A DNA stretch of 19,234 nt from Acanthamoeba lenticulata (GCA_002179805.1 NAVB01001942.1:1-19234), one strand, 5' to 3'. Shown: positions 8,801 through 19,234, counted from the first letter of the stretch. Notes: generated by a model from the letters alone, not told the origin. Numbers and translations are program-made.

Positions 8801-10898
8801 TCTTCTTCGTCGTGCCCAGCCCGACGCTTCCCGTCGGCGACGCTGCCGCACGCGGCCCCACGCCGCGCCCGCGCGTCGGCGACACGGCCCCAGCAGCCGT
8901 CACCGGCGTCGGCGTTGGCGTTGGCGTCGGCACCGACTCGTGGCCGGCCGAGCCAGCGATCTTCTCGATGTGCAGCTCGAGCGGCGGCAGCGGCAACGCC
9001 GAGGCGGCGGCAGTGGCCGCGGGCGCCGAGCCCCGCGACGCCGAGGACGAGGACGTGGCCAGGGGGCTCGGCCGGCGTATCGGCGGTGATGGCATGGACG
9101 AAGACAACGGAGACGTCTTGCGCTCGGGCCTCATGGGCCGCCGCGGCTCTGGCGATGGACTCTGGACGAGGTCCTCTTCGTTGTCGTCGTGGTCATCATC
9201 GGTTGATGTCGAGCTGGCCTCGTCGTGGCTGTCCACCGTCCCTGGTGAGGCACGCACGGCGCTGGACGAAGAGGAGAGCTTCTCCTTGTCCTTCATGAGC
9301 CTGATCTCGTCCATGAGCCGCTTCATCTCCTCCTCGGCCTCGCGCCGGGACGCTTCCATCTTGCGCTTCATCTCCTCGAGCTCGCGGTCCTTCTCGGCCA
9401 TCCGCTGCTTCATCTCGGCGATCTCGTGGGGTGTCGGGCCCTCGGCCGACGGGCTATTGGCGTGGTTTGGCTCCTGAGCCGAGGCGGCCGCTGCAGCAGC
9501 CTTGGCCGGAGGTGACGAGGCAGCGGAAGGAGGCGACGAGGCCTCGCGCCCCGAGTCGATGACGCGTCGCAAGAGCGCCAAGTAGAGCAGGAGCGAGGTC
9601 AGATCGATTGATCGTTCGGTAAAGTCGCTGCGGAGAGAAAGAGAATAGATTATAGTCAACTTAAAAAGCGATGAACCAAGGAAGAACGAAAGCGACAAAG
9701 AACGAAACGCGAAGACGAGCGCAGGCGGACCTTGGATCAAGAATTTGCGGAACGTCATGCTGTGACTCGACCGCAGAGAAGGCTGCTCCGAGCGTCTCGC
9801 TCTTGGCTGAGGTGTCGAGGCCGCCGTAGACCTGCACCTGGCTTGAGGCCGAGCCCAGGGCCAGCTCAACCAACGCCAGCACAACTTCACCATTGTACAA
9901 CCTGCATTTCGTTTGTGAATTAGCAAAATAAGATCATTTTTTTTTTTTTTTTGAAATGTTGTCGAAACACTAAATGCCAAACGACGCACGTTTTGTGGCT
10001 CACGCTGACGGAGGCGGCGTGCTGCTGCTGCAGCGTGTGGGTGGCCCACGCGATGAGGCCGCCATCGGCCGCCCGAGCCTTGGCCTCGCGGGTCGAGGCA
10101 AAGGCCATGATCAGGTATTGCCACGCAAGCCGCTTCAAAAGCGCGACGATCTGCTCTCGGTTGCCCGTCGCCAGCACTGCGAAAAAGAAAAATGCAATCC
10201 GATCAGTCGACGATGCGATGTCAAGATCGGCCCTCGAGCGCGCGGGCGGGCCTGTGGCTTTGCGGCGAGTGGGCGCGGTTCGTACCCTGAGGCGAGCACG
10301 ACTGCGGGATTTGGATGCCCTCGGACGAGAGGAAAGCGAGCAGCGAGTAGAGCACGAACGTGTTCTGCACCGCGTTAGACGACGTCGCGCCTGTCGCGCC
10401 GCCGCTGCCAGCCCGATCGCCCAGAGGAAGCGTCTGTCCCGCGCCACGGAGGAGGAAGAGGTGATAGCATTAGCATCACCACACCGGCGTTGTCATCAAG
10501 AGGCGGACAAAGAGGTGCCTTGTGTGTGGCGCCCTCCACCAGACGGGCCAGTTTGCTTCCGTCACCCAACTCGGAAAGATCCTGCAATCCAACGATAAAA
10601 TGAAAAGGGTTGTTGCCACGAAAAAAAAGAAAAGAATAATACAAGGGTTTGGCGACAAGTCCTCCGCCGCAGTTGGCTGAGTGAGGAGAGGGACGTGCCT
10701 GCAAGGGAATGCCCTTTTTGGCCAGCACCCAGCGGGCCCATCGCAACAAAGCCTGACGAGAAAGGAAGACGAGAAGAGAAAAGGGGAGGGGGGGAGACGA
10801 GCGTAAAAATGGCGGGCGACGAAGCTCTTGGTCTGCTGCAAAGCGCGGGTTCAACAAAGGTGCGTCAATACCTTGGCCGAGACGTCGGCCTTGTCCAT
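5866..10898 (-). CDS. Tandem calponin-homology, coiled-coil, SH3 and PH domain scaffold protein
   Basis: Thirteen exons (10898-10872, 10752-10699, 10581-10485, 10390-10286, 10176-9990, 9901-9731, 9627-7793, 7728-6893, 6825-6636, 6569-6483, 6416-6253, 6162-6041, 5956-5866) give 1321 residues. CH1 (about 10-130) runs from ALLRWARWVL, through DLSELGDGSKLARLVEGA, to TGNREQIVALLKRLAWQ; CH2 (about 135-245) runs from GGLIAWATHTL to QILDPSDFTERSIDLTSLLL. Two CH domains in a row form the actin-binding unit of alpha-actinin/filamin-type proteins. A coiled coil (about 275-330), a long Ser/Pro/Ala-rich region, an SH3 (about 1086-1150: GLYDFHARKEDEISFHRGD, GLFPVEFV) and a C-terminal PH (about 1215-1318: GWLYYKHSSKKWLSHYFVL, YYMHAANSVDLEAWLDAL) follow. 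The protein probably links actin to membrane phosphoinositides and proline-rich partners. Intron 2 is GC-AG. The start codon is the first ATG after an in-frame stop; an upstream exon cannot be excluded. Confidence 0.85.
6417..6482 (-). other. 66-nt in-frame intron or retained cassette before the PH domain
   Basis: The segment begins GTCTCTGT and ends CGTCGTAG on the coding strand, is 66 nt long (22 codons) and has no in-frame stop. Removing or keeping it leaves the frame intact. I treat it as an intron because its encoded residues (Cys/Val-rich, unlike the Pro/Ser flanks) look non-coding, but the donor is weak. Confidence 0.5.
8905..8935 (-). repeat. Hexanucleotide repeat encoding Thr-Pro repeats
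   Basis: GGCGTT/GGCGTC hexamers encode a short run of alternating Pro and Thr (PTPTPTPTP) in the disordered middle of the CH/SH3/PH protein. Proline-rich runs of this kind can serve as SH3 ligands, but nothing here shows that it does. Confidence 0.6.
9937..9952 (-). repeat. Homopolymer of 16 T/A inside an intron
   Basis: Sixteen consecutive T on the plus strand (A on the coding strand) lie within the 88-nt intron (9902-9989) of the CH/SH3/PH gene. It is a likely site of length polymorphism or sequencing error, without effect on the coding frame. Confidence 0.9.
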
Positions 10899-11249
10899 CT
10901 GGTGAAACACCTTCTTTTTGCTTCCTCCCCCGGTGTCGTTGCCCTGTTGGGTGCGACGGCCCAAGGTCCGGCCGTCCACGCCAATTATTTATTATGCAAT
11001 TTAGAAAGAATGTTTGGCAGCAGATCAACTATTTTTTTAATCCATGTCAGGATAAAGGAGGAAACCTCTCCAGTGGTTTCTGCAAATCCTTTTCTTCAAC
11101 ATTTCAATATGATTGGTCACGAGCTGGCTTATGTCGGGGCCGACACGCGGTGGGCCCAGCTCGCGACTTAGGCCCAAAGGGCTCTTGATCTTCTGCGCAC
11201 TTGCCGATCTTCCTCCGCGCGCAACGTGCTCTTTGTCCTGGACGCCGGC
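10899..11249. promoter_or_regulatory. Divergent promoter between CH/SH3/PH gene and GTPase-FYVE gene
   Basis: The two genes are transcribed away from each other from this stretch of at most 351 bp. The centre (about 10981-11045) is AT-rich (TTATTTATTATGCAAT, later ATTTTTTTAA) between GC-rich flanks that probably form the two 5' leaders. The right part (11111-11249) may include a first coding exon of the GTPase gene. No promoter element can be assigned with confidence. Confidence 0.55.
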
Positions 11250-13508
11250 ATGCTACAGGTGGAGTGCAGCCCCACAGCGCCTGTGGTGCGCCTCACAGCG
11301 AGGGAGATTTTGTTACTAGACGCCCAGCAGGCCCTGCCGCATGACGTCGGCTCAGCTGGAGCGGCCTGCTCCACCGCCACCACACCAACACACACCACAG
11401 CTGCTTCTCCGTCTTCGGTCCGACGGTCACAGTCCGCTTCTGCGTTGAGCCAGCTTGCTGCCAGAGCTCCCCTCAAGCGGCGACCTGTCAAATCGCGTAA
11501 AGATTTACGATTTTATTCATCGATTTTTGCTGGAGATGGTATGCAAGCGTCTGCGCAGCCCATTTCCCTGCGTGACCAATGCATTAATCTCATCGTTCAG
11601 CACACCTTCGCCCTTCACTCGCCCGACACTTCCCCCCTTGGGCGCCGAACGCCACAGCTGTCCAGCCTAGCGTATGTCTTTTCGCCTACTACTTTTGCAT
11701 TCCTCGACTCCATCTCCACTGTTCCTTCTCGATCTCTCCCGCTCCCCCTCATTCGCGATCTCGAGGAAGCCGCCCGATTTCTGCTCGCACCTACTTCCCC
11801 GCCCACACCACCTGCCCAACTTGGCCGCTCGGCCACCTACTCTTCGCTGCCTGTCGCAACGCGTCGTTCTTCTTCCACTTCACCACAAATCAAATCGCAT
11901 TTTCAACAAGATCAAGTCGATGTCGTCGCCTCGTCGCCAGCCATTCCGCTTTCCTTGCGGCAGCGTGATTCTCTCGCACCTGCCCACTTCCTCCCCCACC
12001 ATCAGCAACAACAACAACAGCAGCAGCGCGTAGTGGAGCTCGTCTATCGGGTCGCCCTGGTGGGCGACGACTGCACTGGCAAGACCTCGCTCTGCGACGC
12101 CTGGCGTGCGGGCCGGGCCCGTGCTTCTACCCTTTGTGAGTGCACCATGGGCGGTACGTGCTACCCATCAGATCATGCATTGTCTTGTCCGTGGCGGCTG
12201 AAACCTTCCGTGCATCCATCACACAGCCGCGTTCCTCAAGCGGGAGGTGCGGATCGACAATTACGCCGTGCGGCTCGAAGTGTGGGACACTGGTACGCTT
12301 ATCTTCAGTATTTTTTTAATCAATTTTAAAATAGCAATTATTGACAATTCAGTTCAAAAATTGAATGAAAAATTCAAACTACGAACAGGCGGCCAGGCGC
12401 GTTTCGACAACCTGACGCCGATGTACATAATGGAGGCTGACGGCGTGATCGCCGTCTACGACGTGACCTCGCGCGAGAGCTTCGTACGTACAGTGACGCG
12501 GTGTTACACAACTTAACGCGCGCACGATGATCTCACGGCCAATTGGATGCATGCAGGACAAGGCCAAGTACTGGGTGGAGCAGACCCTGACGATCAAGCG
12601 CGGGGCGCCCGTGAGCATCCTCCTCGCGGCCAACAAGACCGACCTCCTTACGTCCACCGCGGAGAGCTTGGACGTCGTGCCGCACGAGGTGCGCTTGCTC
12701 TCGACGCAAATAGCGTCACCCAGGCCGGCCCTTACGTCCATGGTGGTGATGGTCGTGTGCACGATGCGCAGGAGGCCCAGGCCTACACCGCCGCAGAGAG
12801 CGCGAGCGGGGTCGACGGCTGGCTGCCCGTGTCGGCGCGCGACAACGTCAACGTCGATGCCCTTTTCCTCAACATCGGTATCTTCACCGACGTCAAGCCT
12901 TCCCTTCATCTTGACTCAAGGCACTAACGGCGCGCACGCATGCGCCACCACAGCGAATTGCTTGGTCGAGGCCGAGCGCGCGCGCATCAACCGCCGGATC
13001 GTCGCATCGCTCGATATTCGGCCCACCGGGCCCGCCGCCGTCTCTGTCGCCAGGCCGGAGGTCGGCAGCGCCGCGGCTGACCCGCTGGCATTGGCGCCGG
13101 TGATCGGGCTGCGACTCGGTCTCTTGCCCACGCTCCCGTGGCTGCCGGACGCGGCCGCCGCGGCTTGCATGCTCTGCAAGCTGGCCTTTACCCTCACCCG
13201 GCGCGTGCGTCCTCCCGTCTTTTGAGCGCGCGTGTGCCTGTTGAACACTCACGAACACTGTTCTGTGTTGTTTACGACACATACAGCGACATCACTGCCG
13301 ACGCTGCGGTCGCCTCGTGTGCCAAGCGTGCAGCCGCCAGCGATCGGTGCTACCCGGCCGAGCCGGCGACGCGCCGAGCTCACCGTCAACCTCCTCGTCG
13401 CCTTCTTCTCCTTCGTCCTCGTCTACGTCCGTCGGTCGGCCGAACCTCGAGCGTGTGTGCGATTACTGCGCTGCGGTCGTGGCCTGCTGGAACGCTCTTA
13501 GAGCATGA
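11250..13508 (+). CDS. Large Rab-like small GTPase fused to a C-terminal FYVE zinc finger
   Basis: Seven exons (11250-12153, 12227-12292, 12389-12483, 12557-12688, 12772-12877, 12954-13204, 13287-13508) join in phase to 591 residues. After a roughly 260-residue Ser/Thr/Pro-rich leader with a run of eight Gln comes a Ras/Rab-type G domain: P-loop GDDCTGKT (272), switch I threonine in CTMGAAF (about 299), EVWDTGGQ (about 320), NKTD (381) and PVSARDN in the G5 position. A linker leads to a FYVE finger (about 497-580) with every hallmark: WLPD, CMLC, RRRHHCRRCG, CQAC, RVCDYC; a Ser-rich insert of about 30 residues sits before the last motif. FYVE fingers bind PI3P on endosomes. There is no C-terminal prenylation cysteine. 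The start is uncertain: the frame is open back to 11172, and an exon from ATG 11111 joined by a roughly 39-nt intron is possible. A 72-nt AT-rich in-frame piece (11487-11558) could also be intron. Confidence 0.85.
12003..12026 (+). repeat. CAA/CAG run encoding eight glutamines
   Basis: Mixed CAA and CAG codons encode eight Gln after two His, immediately before the G domain of the GTPase-FYVE protein. It probably acts as a flexible linker. Confidence 0.9.
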
Positions 13509-13748
13509 GGCCAGCCTCATTGATCGGAATACGCGCGTGTCGTGTCGTGCATCTAATTTTGATCACCAATAAGCGGGTGGCCTGAATCTCCACAACATAA
13601 GCGGCTTCTATTGGTGCGAAGGATACAAGTTTTGGTAGAAGTTTCTCTCTTCACCCGGCCTGAGCATTACACACATTGCCTTCAAGTGCGCCAGTCGTCC
13701 CCAGCTCGCGAACAAGCCGCTTTTTCAACCAGCCAACACTGAACAAGG
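13509..13748. other. Intergenic: 3' flank of GTPase-FYVE gene and promoter of small Cys-rich gene
   Basis: A 240-bp gap between two plus-strand genes. It includes an AATAAG near 13567 that could serve as a weak polyadenylation signal, and no domain-bearing frame. A GTGTCGTGTCGTG run at about 13537 resembles the one inside the second intron of the ankyrin-RING gene (876-898). Confidence 0.5.
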
Positions 13749-13982
13749 ATGCAGCAAGTGAACTGGTGTGCGCATTGCGACAGCTGGGAAGGCTGCCTCT
13801 ACGTGTGGGGGATCAACTGGTGCCTCTCCGGTGAGTACGCGGGCTCGAAACATCGCATCCCCGTGGCCATCGAAGTGGCGACGTGCACCTATTGCGAGTG
13901 CTACAACAACTGCTATGGCGGGTCTGTTCCCTACTTCCCTTCTGAAAAGAAGGGCCAAGAGGCCCCGACCATGACCAAGTAA
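13749..13982 (+). CDS. Small cysteine-rich protein of unknown function
   Basis: A single-exon frame of 77 residues, ATG to TAA, with a canonical AATAAA 56 nt after the stop on the same strand. I do not recognise the family. It has nine cysteines, in WCAHC, GCLYVW, NWCLS, TCTYCECYNN and NCYGG, several in CxxC or CxC spacing, plus many aromatic residues. The C-terminus is polar and lysine-containing (SEKKGQEAPTMTK). There is no signal peptide or membrane segment, so a cytosolic metal-binding or disulphide-rich role is only a guess. Codon use is GC-ending like its neighbours, which supports real coding. A textbook donor (GTGAGTACG) lies in frame at 13831, so an alternative spliced form is possible, but no good acceptor follows. 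Confidence 0.6.
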   Translation: MQQVNWCAHCDSWEGCLYVWGINWCLSGEYAGSKHRIPVAIEVATCTYCECYNNCYGGSVPYFPSEKKGQEAPTMTK

Positions 13983-14167
13983 GAGGAAGAAGTTGTGTCT
14001 CGTTGTCACTTCATGCCTCCTCCAGTGACGCTTCTGCAATAAACACCACCAGACCTTTCGAAAGTAGGTGATGGCCCATTACTCTCTCCTTCTTCCCTGG
14101 CACTCATAAATAAAGAGGACCATGCAGCGGCCTGCAAATGGGAGTGGTCTCATTAATTGCCCATTGT
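13983..14167. other. Convergent intergenic region between Cys-rich gene and sugar kinase
   Basis: A 185-bp tail-to-tail gap. The plus strand carries AATAAA at 14038-14043 and again near 14107-14113. The minus strand carries only AATTAA-like variants after the kinase stop. Confidence 0.6.
14038..14043 (+). terminator. Polyadenylation signal of the small Cys-rich gene
   Basis: A canonical AATAAA 56 nt after the stop codon of the 77-residue frame. Its position supports that frame being a transcribed gene. Confidence 0.65.
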
Positions 14168-15594
14168 TTAAAACTGGGGCAGGTCTGCTCGCCTCACGAG
14201 GCCAGCCCGCGCGCCCATCTGCGTGCAGTTGTGGGCAGCACAGAACGAGGCCAGTGGCAACGCCCGGCGAGGGTCGATGTCGTTGTCTCTACATGGTGTT
14301 CGTCAGCGAGCAATCATCACTGTGGAGAGGAGGGCACCCACGCACCTGCTACACTGGAACAGATAAAAGAGGGTGGCCCCAACAAAAGCATCGCCAGCAC
14401 CCGTCGTGTCCACCACCTGGTCTGCTGTCAGCGGTCGTGGCGGGCAGTACCAAGCCCGAAGTCTCTGCGGTGCCTCCTTGTCCAGAAGCGGCCTTGTCAT
14501 GAAGCGCAGTTCTCGCACAGATGAGCTGGCCACTCCAGCCGTCTCGCGTTGCCAGCGCGTGTAGCTCTCCTCAACAAAAGCCTCGAGCGATGCGTGTGCG
14601 GCGCCATCGGCCTCCTCCGCGCAGTCATCACGCGCGACCCAGAGGCTGCCTCGCGCCCCGAGCGTGGTAATGACAAACCGAAGCCGCGGATGATCAGCCA
14701 AGAGCTGCGCGATTCCATCGGTCATTGTCGTCACCCGGTCGGATGCCGCTGTGACGGCCACAGAAGGACAGCGCCGCTGCCGGACGTGCTCCGCGTACAT
14801 GGCCGGGAAGTGGCTCGACGTGTTGACAAAGTCCACCACCGGCAGCAGGTCGTCCATGCCCTCCCTGATCTTTTCGATATCCATGAACACTGGGATGGCT
14901 CTTGCATGGGCCTCGAGCGCCACTAACCTCGCGGCGTACGGGTGCCGCGAGTCGAGAAAGAGCAAGCGGCAGTCGTGCAGGAGGGCCTCCATGCGCTGTC
15001 TCGGCCATACACCACACACGTTGGCTTGAAGTTGCACCACAACACAACAACACGAAAGTGGAAGGATCACCTCTGGCTGCCGAAACTCGTCATCGGTCCA
15101 GTCCTCGGAGAGCGGCGTGTGGAGGCAGGTGCGGGTCTTGCTCGACTGGTCCACGATGATGTATGAAAATGGCGACGTCACGCTGTATGCGCCAGCCAGT
15201 CAGCGAGTGTGTAGGGGGAACGGCGTCAACGCGATGGGCGCGCAAGTGTTGGTGGCTGGGCCCGAACCCAGGCTTGAGCAGTACAAAGTCGGTGTTGACG
15301 CCCTCCTCCCGAAGCTGCCGGGCGATGAGGGTGCCCCACGGGTCGGCTCCCAGCTTGGCCAAAGGACGCACGGCTACACCCAGCCGCGCCAGCGCTACCA
15401 TTACGTTCCCGCAGTTGCCCCCACCCTCCGTCTGGGTGGTGCCCCGCTGCCGGGTGAAAAAGATTATCTCACAAATGCGTCAGCGCGGAGAGCACCTGAA
15501 AGTGGCGGGTACGGGTCTTGTCATCAGGTCGCGGAAAGCGGTCGACCACGCCTATGAGGTCCAAGCAGCAGGACCCGACACCAACAACGGCCAT
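14168..15594 (-). CDS. pfkB-family carbohydrate kinase, ketohexokinase/ribokinase-like
   Basis: Five exons (15594-15496, 15446-15268, 15182-15071, 14995-14346, 14288-14168) join in phase to 386 residues. The N-terminus GVGSCCLDLIGVVDRFPRPD has the glycine-led opening of pfkB kinases with a sugar-contacting Asp; TEGGGNCGNVMVALARLG is the GGN motif; SPFSYIIVDQSSKTRT and HTP fit the lid and sugar-binding strands of ketohexokinase-like members; DTTGAGDAFVGA (from about 326) is the C-terminal pfkB signature with its catalytic Asp near 332. The end, NCTQMGARAGLVRRADLPQF, matches the usual last helix. Family members transfer phosphate from ATP to a sugar or nucleoside; the exact substrate cannot be read. 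It is longer than a typical 300-residue ketohexokinase because of an insert near 245-300 (EEADGAAHASLEAFVEES). It shares a divergent promoter with the coiled-coil gene. Confidence 0.88.
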
Positions 15595-15726
15595 GCTTGC
15601 CAAAACAAAGGAAAAGGAAGAAGAAATAAATTTTGTTTTGGGCGCGAAACGAAAGCACGCAGGCAACTCTTCGCGTTTTGTGGCAGCGGTGATGTCCTCT
15701 CTACTCCGTCCAACAACCAAGAGGCG
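15595..15726. promoter_or_regulatory. Short divergent promoter between sugar kinase and coiled-coil gene
   Basis: Only 132 bp separate the start codons of two oppositely transcribed genes. The left half is purine-rich with AAATAAATTTTG at about 15624; the right half is mixed. Both promoters and both leaders must fit here. No specific element is recognised. Confidence 0.6.
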
Positions 15727-17040
15727 ATGCAGATGGAGCAGAGACTAGATAAACAGCTCCTGCTCAAGCAGATCGATGAGCTAGAGGAGGTACACCGCTG
15801 CTATGAGCGCTGCGCGCTGTGCCGAGCACTCACGCTTGTTATGTGGCGAAGAGTCTGGCAGAGCAGGAAGAACAAACACGAGCTCTCTACCTGCAAGTAC
15901 GGGGTATGATTCTACCACCTGTGGTATACAAACATAAGATTAATTGAGTGCGCAGACTTGGAGAGAACCGTCGCGAGCAAAGGCGAGCATATCGAGCGGC
16001 TTGAGGCGGGTACGCACCTCGTGTGTCGCTGCAAACATAAGTGCTGCTCTTGACCGTGTCCAAAGAGAACAAAAAGCTTCGCATGTTGGTGCAACAGCAG
16101 CAAGAGCTGGCCGCCTCCAACTATCGCTATGCTTCTGCATTTGACTCAGCGCAAAGAGAAGTAAGCCAGCAACGTGCTGACTTTCAAGAACAGCTAAAGG
16201 TGAGCACCTGCAAGACCTGTCGCAACAGGGTAGAGCTCACAGCTTTTTCTTGACAGATTCACGCCGAAGCCAAGAGCCAAACCGAGTCAGCTCTGAAGGT
16301 GTGTCAGGATGAGCTGCGCGAAGTTCAACTGGGGGTACAAGCGCGAACGGCTGAGCTCCAAAAGAAGCTTGAATCTGTTCAGCAAGACCAGGCTACATCG
16401 ATGCGGTTGAAAGACTTTCACGTAGACTCTCTTACGCGTGAGGTGCAGCTGCTGAAGAAAGAGCTTGACAACTTGAAAATCAGCGGTACGCACGCTGTCA
16501 TCATTTTGCATCTGGTGGTCTAAGGCGGTGGCATGCTTGTTCGCAACAGCAACCGAACGTCTCTTTGCCCAAGAGCAGCAGCTAGAGGAGAAAATGAGAG
16601 AAGTGCAACAACTTAGAAGAGAGCACGCCGCCGCGATCGCTGCAGCTGATCAGAGGCTACTGAAGGCACGAATGCAGGTACCATGGCGAGCTGGTCGCTC
16701 AGCTTGCAGGCTCAACTTGACCGGGGACCCCGCAGTACGAGGAGCACTTGCTGCAAGTGACGGCCAGAGTCGGAAGAGAGGACACGTCACTGGAGGACTG
16801 GCAAAGGAAGCTGGCTGCACAAAAGGTATTAGCTTCAACCCCCTCCCTCTTCGCGACTCAAAAGAATCTCTCTTTCAGCGCGAGTATGAGCAGCAGATTG
16901 GCGACCTCAGGAGGCAGCTCGAGGAAGCGCAGAACGCCCTCGCGCAGAGTCGTCCTGCATTGCCACGAACCAACGCTGGACGCAAGCGGGCGCGTACAAA
17001 CAATGCCGCAGCCACAACGCTGACGCTCACCAAGAAGTAA
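15727..17040 (+). CDS. Coiled-coil protein with basic C-terminus
   Basis: Eight exons (15727-15789, 15852-15903, 15956-16009, 16066-16199, 16257-16485, 16550-16677, 16736-16825, 16879-17040) join in phase to 303 residues. Nearly the whole protein is heptad-rich helix: LLLKQIDELEE, LYLQVRDLERTVASKGEHIE, RLEAENKKLRMLVQQQQELA, SLTREVQLLKKELDNLKIS, LEEKMREVQQLRREHAAAI, EYEQQIGDLRRQLEEAQNAL. The tail NAGRKRARTNN is basic and may be a nuclear localisation signal. No enzymatic or membrane segment is seen. Function is unknown; such proteins are often centrosomal, cytoskeletal or tethering factors. Intron sizes (52-64 nt) are the shortest in the window. Exon joins were chosen where they keep the heptads, for example skipping AAG at 16039-16041 in favour of 16065. 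The start is the first usable ATG after the promoter; MQM offers two. Confidence 0.8.
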
Positions 17041-17098
17041 AAAAAACAACAAAGGAAACTCGTAGGCGAAATAAACAACAACGAAGCACGAGAAGAAG
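17041..17098 (+). terminator. 58-bp gap with polyadenylation signal and next gene's leader
   Basis: Between the TAA of the coiled-coil gene and the ATG of the LanC-like gene there are 58 bp. AATAAA at 17070-17075 lies 29 nt after the stop and 23 nt before the next start codon. The 3' end of one gene and the promoter or leader of the next therefore overlap closely. Confidence 0.7.
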
Positions 17099-19147
<2,049 letters not shown>

Positions 19148-19234
19148 AGACATATTTATTATTTTTTTCAAAAAGAAAAAAATAAAATGTAATATTTTGT
19201 GAAATTTTTCCAACTCCAAATGAACTTAAAAGAG
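19148..19234 (+). terminator. 3' flank of LanC-like gene with AATAAA and A/T hairpin
   Basis: A canonical AATAAA lies at 19181-19186, 34 nt after the stop. It overlaps the right arm of a perfect 9-bp inverted repeat (ATTTTTTTC, 19161-19169, and GAAAAAAAT, 19175-19183, loop AAAAA). The rest of the window is AT-rich and holds no gene. Confidence 0.75.

Noticed and set aside
10821..10835. 15-nt microexon (QTKSF) between exons 1 and 2 of the CH/SH3/PH gene
   Set aside because: It would need a 36-nt intron and a weak GTCGCC donor; a single 119-nt intron joins MDKADVSAK to ALLRWARW in phase.
11455..11670. Plus-strand frame with a protein-like stretch (VKIYDFIHRFLLEM)
   Set aside because: It is closed upstream by a stop at 11446 and would need extra introns; the main frame is open through the whole exon.
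15163..15726. Upstream extension of the coiled-coil frame over the sugar kinase
   Set aside because: It overlaps kinase exons and the promoter and shows no coiled-coil character before ATG 15727.

Overview
This is a nuclear eukaryotic window. Short introns (about 49-119 nt, GT-AG plus two GC-AG) interrupt GC-rich reading frames, AT-rich gaps of about 60-280 bp separate the genes, and AATAAA signals lie close to several stop codons. The protein families (tandem-CH actin-binding protein, FYVE, Rab-like GTPase, LANCL, ankyrin-RING, pfkB sugar kinase) and compact multi-exon genes suggest a free-living amoebozoan of the Acanthamoeba type. That assignment is inference from style and content, not a database match. 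All exon models come from reading frames, splice-site phase and domain continuity; every model except the truncated first gene sums to a whole number of codons.

Layout. Minus strand: a LigB/DODA-type dioxygenase 5' exon running off the left edge (38-255); an ankyrin-repeat RING protein in 3 exons (536-1565); a TTF1/Reb1-like Myb protein with a very long charged low-complexity tail in 8 exons (1762-5667); and a tandem calponin-homology, coiled-coil, SH3 and PH scaffold in 13 exons (5866-10898). A divergent promoter follows. Plus strand: a large Rab-like GTPase with a C-terminal FYVE finger in 7 exons (about 11250-13508) and a small Cys-rich protein (13749-13982). Minus strand: a pfkB-family sugar kinase in 5 exons (14168-15594). 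A second divergent promoter leads to a plus-strand coiled-coil protein in 8 exons (15727-17040) and, only 58 bp further on, a LanC-like protein in 9 exons (17099-19147).

The genes do not form one pathway. They look like a typical mixed neighbourhood of a compact amoeba genome: ubiquitin ligase, chromatin/rDNA-type Myb factor, cytoskeletal scaffold, endosomal GTPase, sugar kinase and LANCL. The most unusual object is the GTPase-FYVE fusion, which has all FYVE signature motifs where a Rab would carry its prenylated cysteines. Other notable points are a Myb factor with its DNA-binding part at the N-terminus and a roughly 750-residue disordered tail, two GC-AG introns, a 5' splice-site consensus of GT(A/G)CG, and a stop codon that overlaps its polyadenylation signal.
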